From Clostridiales bacterium UBA1758 (GTDB taxonomy: Bacteria > Bacillota > Clostridia > Oscillospirales > UBA1758): a stretch of 7,685 bases of DNA. Below the pieces are notes generated by a model. The model did not search any database and had not been told where the DNA came from. It saw nothing but the letters and a program-made list of their open reading frames with translations. Shown here piece after piece: positions 5,166 through 7,685 of this stretch. A program made the translations under genes and the position numbers. The stretch lies in the NCBI GenBank assembly GCA_002315595.1, contig DCHG01000048.1, positions 1-7,685 of the forward strand, written 5' to 3'. Position 1 is the first letter of the stretch. Every line of letters begins with the position of its first letter.

Positions 5166-6998
5166 ATGAGTCGCTATATCGGTGAATATCCGGCGATCGG
5201 CATCCGTCCTATTATTGACGGTCGCCGTGGCCCCATGATGCTTCGTGAAAGCCTTGAAGGGCAGGTCAAAGCCATGGCGGAAGCCGCAAAAACACTCTTT
5301 GAGCAAAATCTGACCTATTCCGACGGCACCCCCGTCCGCGTTGTTATGGCGGACACCTCGATCGGTCGTGTGCCGGAAAGTGCCGCCTGCGCCGAAAAGT
5401 TCAAAAAAGAGGGCGTCGCCATTACGCTTTCCGTCACCCCGTGCTGGTGCTATGGCTCCGAAACGATGGATATGGATCCGATGACCATCAAAGGCGTCTG
5501 GGGTTTCAACGGCACCGAGCGTCCGGGTGCGGTCTACCTCGCCAGCGTCCTTGCCACCCATGCGCAAAAGGGCTTGCCCGCCTTCGGTATCTACGGGCAT
5601 GAGGTGCAGGATCGCGATCAGGTGACCGATATTCCCGCGGATGTCCGTGAAAAACTGCTTCGCTTCGGGCGCGCCGCAATTGCCGCCGCAACCATGCGCG
5701 GTAAAAGTTATCTCCAAATCGGCTCCGTCACCATGGGTATCGGCGGCTCGATCATGGATCAGAATTTTGTCGAAGAATACCTCGGTATGCGTGTGGAATC
5801 CGTCGACGAAGTCGAAATCCTTCGCCGTATGGAAGAGGGCATCTATAACGCCGATGAGGTCGCAAAGGCCCTTGCTTGGACAAAGGAACACTGCAAAGAG
5901 GGGCGTGACGACAACCCCGAATTCGTTGACTTCATGGGTGAAAAACGCCGCATCCGCTTCACCGACGAACAGAAGCAGAAGCAGTGGGAATTCACCATTA
6001 AAATGTACTGCATTATCAAGGATCTCATTCAGGGTAACCCGAATTTGCCCGAACAGTTCAAAGAGGAAATGGTCGGTCATAACGCCATTTGCGCGGGCTT
6101 CCAGGGCCAGCGTCAGTGGACGGATCATTGGCCGAACTGCGACTACCCCGAAGCCGTCCTCAATTCTTCCTTTGACTTCACGGGCAAAAAGGAGCCGATG
6201 GTATTCGCCACCGAAAACGACGTTCTCAACGGACTTGGAATGTTGTTTATGGAACTTTTGACCAATCGCGCACAGATCTTTGCCGATGTCCGTACCTACT
6301 GGTCGCCCGAAGCCACCAAACGCGTCACGGGCTATGACCTTGAAGGCAAGGCGAAGGAAAACGGCGGTATCATCCACTTGCTGAATTCCGGCGCCGCCTG
6401 CTTGGACGCCTGCGGTGAATGTACCGATGCCGACGGCAACGCCACCATGAAACAGTGGTGGGATGTCACCGAAGCCGACATCAAAAAGATGACCGACGCA
6501 ACCGTTTGGTGCGAAGCCGGGTTTGATAACTTCCGTGGCGGCGGTTTTTCGAGCCATTTCGTCACCCGTGCCGAAATGCCCGTCACGATGATCCGGTTAA
6601 ATCTCGTCAAAGGCCTCGGCCCGGTGTTGCAGATCGCCGAAGGCTGGACGGTCAAACTGCCGGATGAGGTCACCGACACGCTGATGGAGCGCACAAATCC
6701 GACATGGCCCTGCACATGGTTCACGCCCCGCTGCGACGGCGTAAAGGGCAGTGCGTTCGAGGATGCGTATTCCGTCATGGCGAACTGGGGCGCAAATCAC
6801 GGCGCGATCTCCTACGGTCATGTCGGTGCGGATCTCATCACGCTTTGCTCGATGCTCCGCATCCCGGTTTGTATGCACAATGTCCCGTCGGATCAAATTT
6901 TCCGTCCTGCCGCTTGGAATGCCTTCGGTATGGATAAAGAGGGGCAGGATTATCGTGCCTGCGCCGCCTACGGTCCGATGTATAAAAATATCCGATAA
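5166..6998 (+). CDS. fucI: L-fucose isomerase
   Basis: A 610-residue cytoplasmic enzyme that converts L-fucose to L-fuculose, the first committed step of the phosphorylative fucose pathway; family members also act on D-arabinose. Signature stretches are shared with E. coli FucI (591 residues) along the whole length: GIRPIIDGR (12-20), TPCWCYGSETMDMDP (91-105), WGFNGTERPGAVYLA (112-126), GFQGQRQWTD (311-320), KGLGPVLQIAEGW (482-494) and SVMANWGANHG (536-546). The Mn-binding residues correspond to E350 (FATEND), D374 (FADVRTYW) and H552 (YGHVGAD), matching E. coli E337, D361 and H528. No truncation or missing key residue is seen. ATG 5166 is chosen because AAGGAG (5154-5159) lies 6 bases upstream; GTG 5148 precedes the ribosome site. 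It is followed after 53 bases by fucU in the same transcript. Confidence 0.97.
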   Translation: MSRYIGEYPAIGIRPIIDGRRGPMMLRESLEGQVKAMAEAAKTLFEQNLTYSDGTPVRVVMADTSIGRVPESAACAEKFKKEGVAITLSVTPCWCYGSETMDMDPMTIKGVWGFNGTERPGAVYLASVLATHAQKGLPAFGIYGHEVQDRDQVTDIPADVREKLLRFGRAAIAAATMRGKSYLQIGSVTMGIGGSIMDQNFVEEYLGMRVESVDEVEILRRMEEGIYNADEVAKALAWTKEHCKEGRDDNPEFVDFMGEKRRIRFTDEQKQKQWEFTIKMYCIIKDLIQGNPNLPEQFKEEMVGHNAICAGFQGQRQWTDHWPNCDYPEAVLNSSFDFTGKKEPMVFATENDVLNGLGMLFMELLTNRAQIFADVRTYWSPEATKRVTGYDLEGKAKENGGIIHLLNSGAACLDACGECTDADGNATMKQWWDVTEADIKKMTDATVWCEAGFDNFRGGGFSSHFVTRAEMPVTMIRLNLVKGLGPVLQIAEGWTVKLPDEVTDTLMERTNPTWPCTWFTPRCDGVKGSAFEDAYSVMANWGANHGAISYGHVGADLITLCSMLRIPVCMHNVPSDQIFRPAAWNAFGMDKEGQDYRACAAYGPMYKNIR

Positions 6999-7008
6999 AT
7001 TCAAAATA

Positions 7009-7034
7009 ATCGGGCAGATTTGCGTCTGCCCGAT
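7009..7034 (+). terminator. Intercistronic stem-loop between fucI and fucU
   Basis: A perfect 10-bp stem, ATCGGGCAGA (7009-7018) with TCTGCCCGAT (7025-7034), closes on the loop TTTGCG. Only four T residues follow (7037-7040), directly before the AAGGTG ribosome site of fucU. It may be a leaky terminator or a 3' stabilising hairpin that sets a lower fucU level relative to fucI. A full stop is unlikely because I see no promoter of its own before fucU. Confidence 0.6.
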
Positions 7035-7051
7035 ACTTTTAAGGTGAAAAT

Positions 7052-7495
7052 ATGCTGAAAAATATCCCGGCGATCCTTTCGCCCGAACTGTTGAAGGTTC
7101 TTTGTGAAATGGGGCATAGCGACCGAATTTGTATCGGCGACGGGAATTTCCCCGGTGCGTCGATGGCAAAGGCAAACGGCGCGGTGTTCCTGCGAGCCGA
7201 CGGACACGGAATTAACGACTTGCTTGACGCGATTTTGCAGGTCTTTCCGTTGGATGAATATACCGAAACGCCCGTAATGCTCATGGAAAAAATGGAGCGT
7301 GACCGCGATATCGACATCCCGGTGTGGAAAGATTATGCCGCGACTGTCGCAAAATATGACCGGCGCGGTGAGTCCGCCATCGGCGCCTATGAACGCTTCG
7401 AGTTTTATGAACAGGCGAAAAAATGCTATTGTATTCTGCAATCCGGCGAAACGCAGATCTATGGCAATGTCATCCTTCAAAAAGGCGTTATTTAA
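7052..7495 (+). CDS. fucU: L-fucose mutarotase (RbsD/FucU family)
   Basis: A 147-residue protein, close to the roughly 140 residues of E. coli FucU. It interconverts the alpha and beta anomers of L-fucose and so supplies the form used by FucI. The opening MLKNIPAILSPELLKVLCEMGH carries the family's catalytic-site H22; D30 follows in IGDGNFPG. FLRADGHGINDLLDAIL (46-62), YERFEFYEQAKK (113-124) and YGNVILQKGV (137-146) are typical of FucU rather than RbsD, with R115, Y119 and Y137 as likely sugar-contact residues. AAGGTGA (7041-7047) is the ribosome site. Its place directly behind fucI supports the fucose role, and a strong terminator follows its stop at once, ending the operon. Confidence 0.95.
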   Translation: MLKNIPAILSPELLKVLCEMGHSDRICIGDGNFPGASMAKANGAVFLRADGHGINDLLDAILQVFPLDEYTETPVMLMEKMERDRDIDIPVWKDYAATVAKYDRRGESAIGAYERFEFYEQAKKCYCILQSGETQIYGNVILQKGVI

Positions 7496-7497
7496 TG

Positions 7498-7528
7498 AAA
7501 AACCTCTCCAAATCGGAGAGGTTTTTTT
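7498..7528 (+). terminator. Intrinsic terminator of fucI-fucU
   Basis: The stem AACCTCTCC (7501-7509) with GGAGAGGTT (7515-7523) closes on the loop AAATC and extends through the preceding A-run pairing with the T-run. Seven T residues (7522-7528) follow the GC-rich part. It starts only 3 bases after the fucU stop. This is a textbook rho-independent terminator and, because of its A-run, could also act weakly on the other strand. Confidence 0.95.
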
Positions 7529-7546
7529 ACGACTTTCATAGCACCG

Positions 7547-7579
7547 GTAGGGGACGACCTGTGATCGTCCCGGTGTTGC
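7547..7579. repeat. Third copy of the hairpin repeat
   Basis: This segment matches 89-121 at 31 of 33 positions in the same orientation. Its hairpin is GGGACGACC (7551-7559) with GATCGTCCC (7563-7571) around loop TGT. One change (C7558 opposite A7564) breaks a pair on the plus strand but leaves a G-U wobble in minus-strand RNA. It lies 18 bases after the fucU terminator, in intergenic DNA like the copy at the left end. Confidence 0.8.
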
Positions 7580-7588
7580 GACTTCAAC

Positions 7589-7685
7589 CAACCTCATCCA
7601 CCGCAAGTGGTCCCCCTTCTCCTTCTGCGGAAGGCGAAGGTCGTCCCCCGTAACCTTCTCCTTTGTTAAGGAGAAGGTGGCATTG
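7589..7685. repeat. Composite pyrimidine-rich palindromic repeat, cut by the window edge
   Basis: Three hairpins follow one another: CCAC/GTGG around CGCAA (7598-7610), CCTTCTCCTT/AAGGCGAAGG (7615-7624 with 7631-7640, one G-U pair), and a perfect 11-bp stem ACCTTCTCCTT/AAGGAGAAGGT (7653-7663 with 7668-7678). Between the last two, GGTCGTCCCCCGTA (7639-7652) resembles half of the 57-113 repeat unit. No coding frame is credible. The arrangement looks like noncoding dispersed repeats nested in one another; I recall similar strings in gut Clostridia genomes. It may continue beyond the window. Confidence 0.65.

Noticed and set aside
4452..6557. A 701-codon open frame on the minus strand across the amidohydrolase and fucI genes.
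   Set aside because: It is antisense to two clearly recognised enzymes and spans the promoter between them. Its protein is low in recognisable motifs, and codon bias of the real genes explains the lack of stops.
1..7685. CRISPR array, tRNA or rRNA gene, transposase, or phage/defence module.
   Set aside because: No regularly spaced repeats, cloverleaf-like RNA, or matching protein families were seen on either strand.

Overview
The window looks like chromosomal DNA from a low-to-mid GC Firmicute, most likely an uncultured gut Clostridia (Oscillospiraceae/Eubacteriales type). The reasons are strong AGGAGG-type ribosome sites, near-consensus sigma-A promoters (several with extended TGn -10 elements), U-tailed hairpin terminators, protein families typical of that group, and short GC-rich palindromic repeats of a kind I associate with these genomes. 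The lineage is inferred from style and families, not from a marker gene.

Layout. Positions 1-218 hold no convincing gene; they carry two head-to-head copies of a hairpin repeat. A promoter (219-247) and a perfect 15-bp palindrome (260-274) precede a secreted transglutaminase-like protein (295-1785, +). A shared hairpin terminator (1806-1845) separates it from a convergent two-gene operon on the minus strand. That operon is a small conserved-type protein of unknown function (2782-3180), then, with an ATGA overlap, a membrane-anchored or secreted DNA/RNA non-specific endonuclease with a C-terminal Cys/His module (1853-2785). A pair of back-to-back divergent promoters lies at 3202-3269. The rightward one (TTGACA-N17-TATGAT) drives a seven-helix membrane protein of unknown function (3294-3920) and an amidohydrolase-2 family metalloenzyme (3948-5009), 27 bases apart.

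A further promoter (5081-5110) and a 5' UTR inverted repeat (5137-5151) lead into fucI (L-fucose isomerase, 5166-6998) and fucU (L-fucose mutarotase, 7052-7495). An intercistronic stem-loop lies between them and a strong intrinsic terminator (7498-7528) follows. The right end (7547-7685) is noncoding and filled with repeats, including a third copy of the left-end hairpin repeat.

How the genes fit together. FucU interconverts the anomers of L-fucose and FucI isomerises L-fucose to L-fuculose, so the pair forms the entry step of fucose (or D-arabinose) use. No kinase, aldolase, transporter or glycosidase is in the window. The amidohydrolase and membrane protein lie just upstream on the same strand with no visible terminator between, so a link to sugar or glycan metabolism is possible but unproven. 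The secreted transglutaminase-like protein and the exported nuclease are extracytoplasmic proteins with no clear connection to the sugar genes. I see no mobile element, CRISPR array, RNA gene or obvious new defence system. The main unknowns are the small partner of the nuclease, the membrane-protein/amidohydrolase pair, and the palindromes at the promoters.
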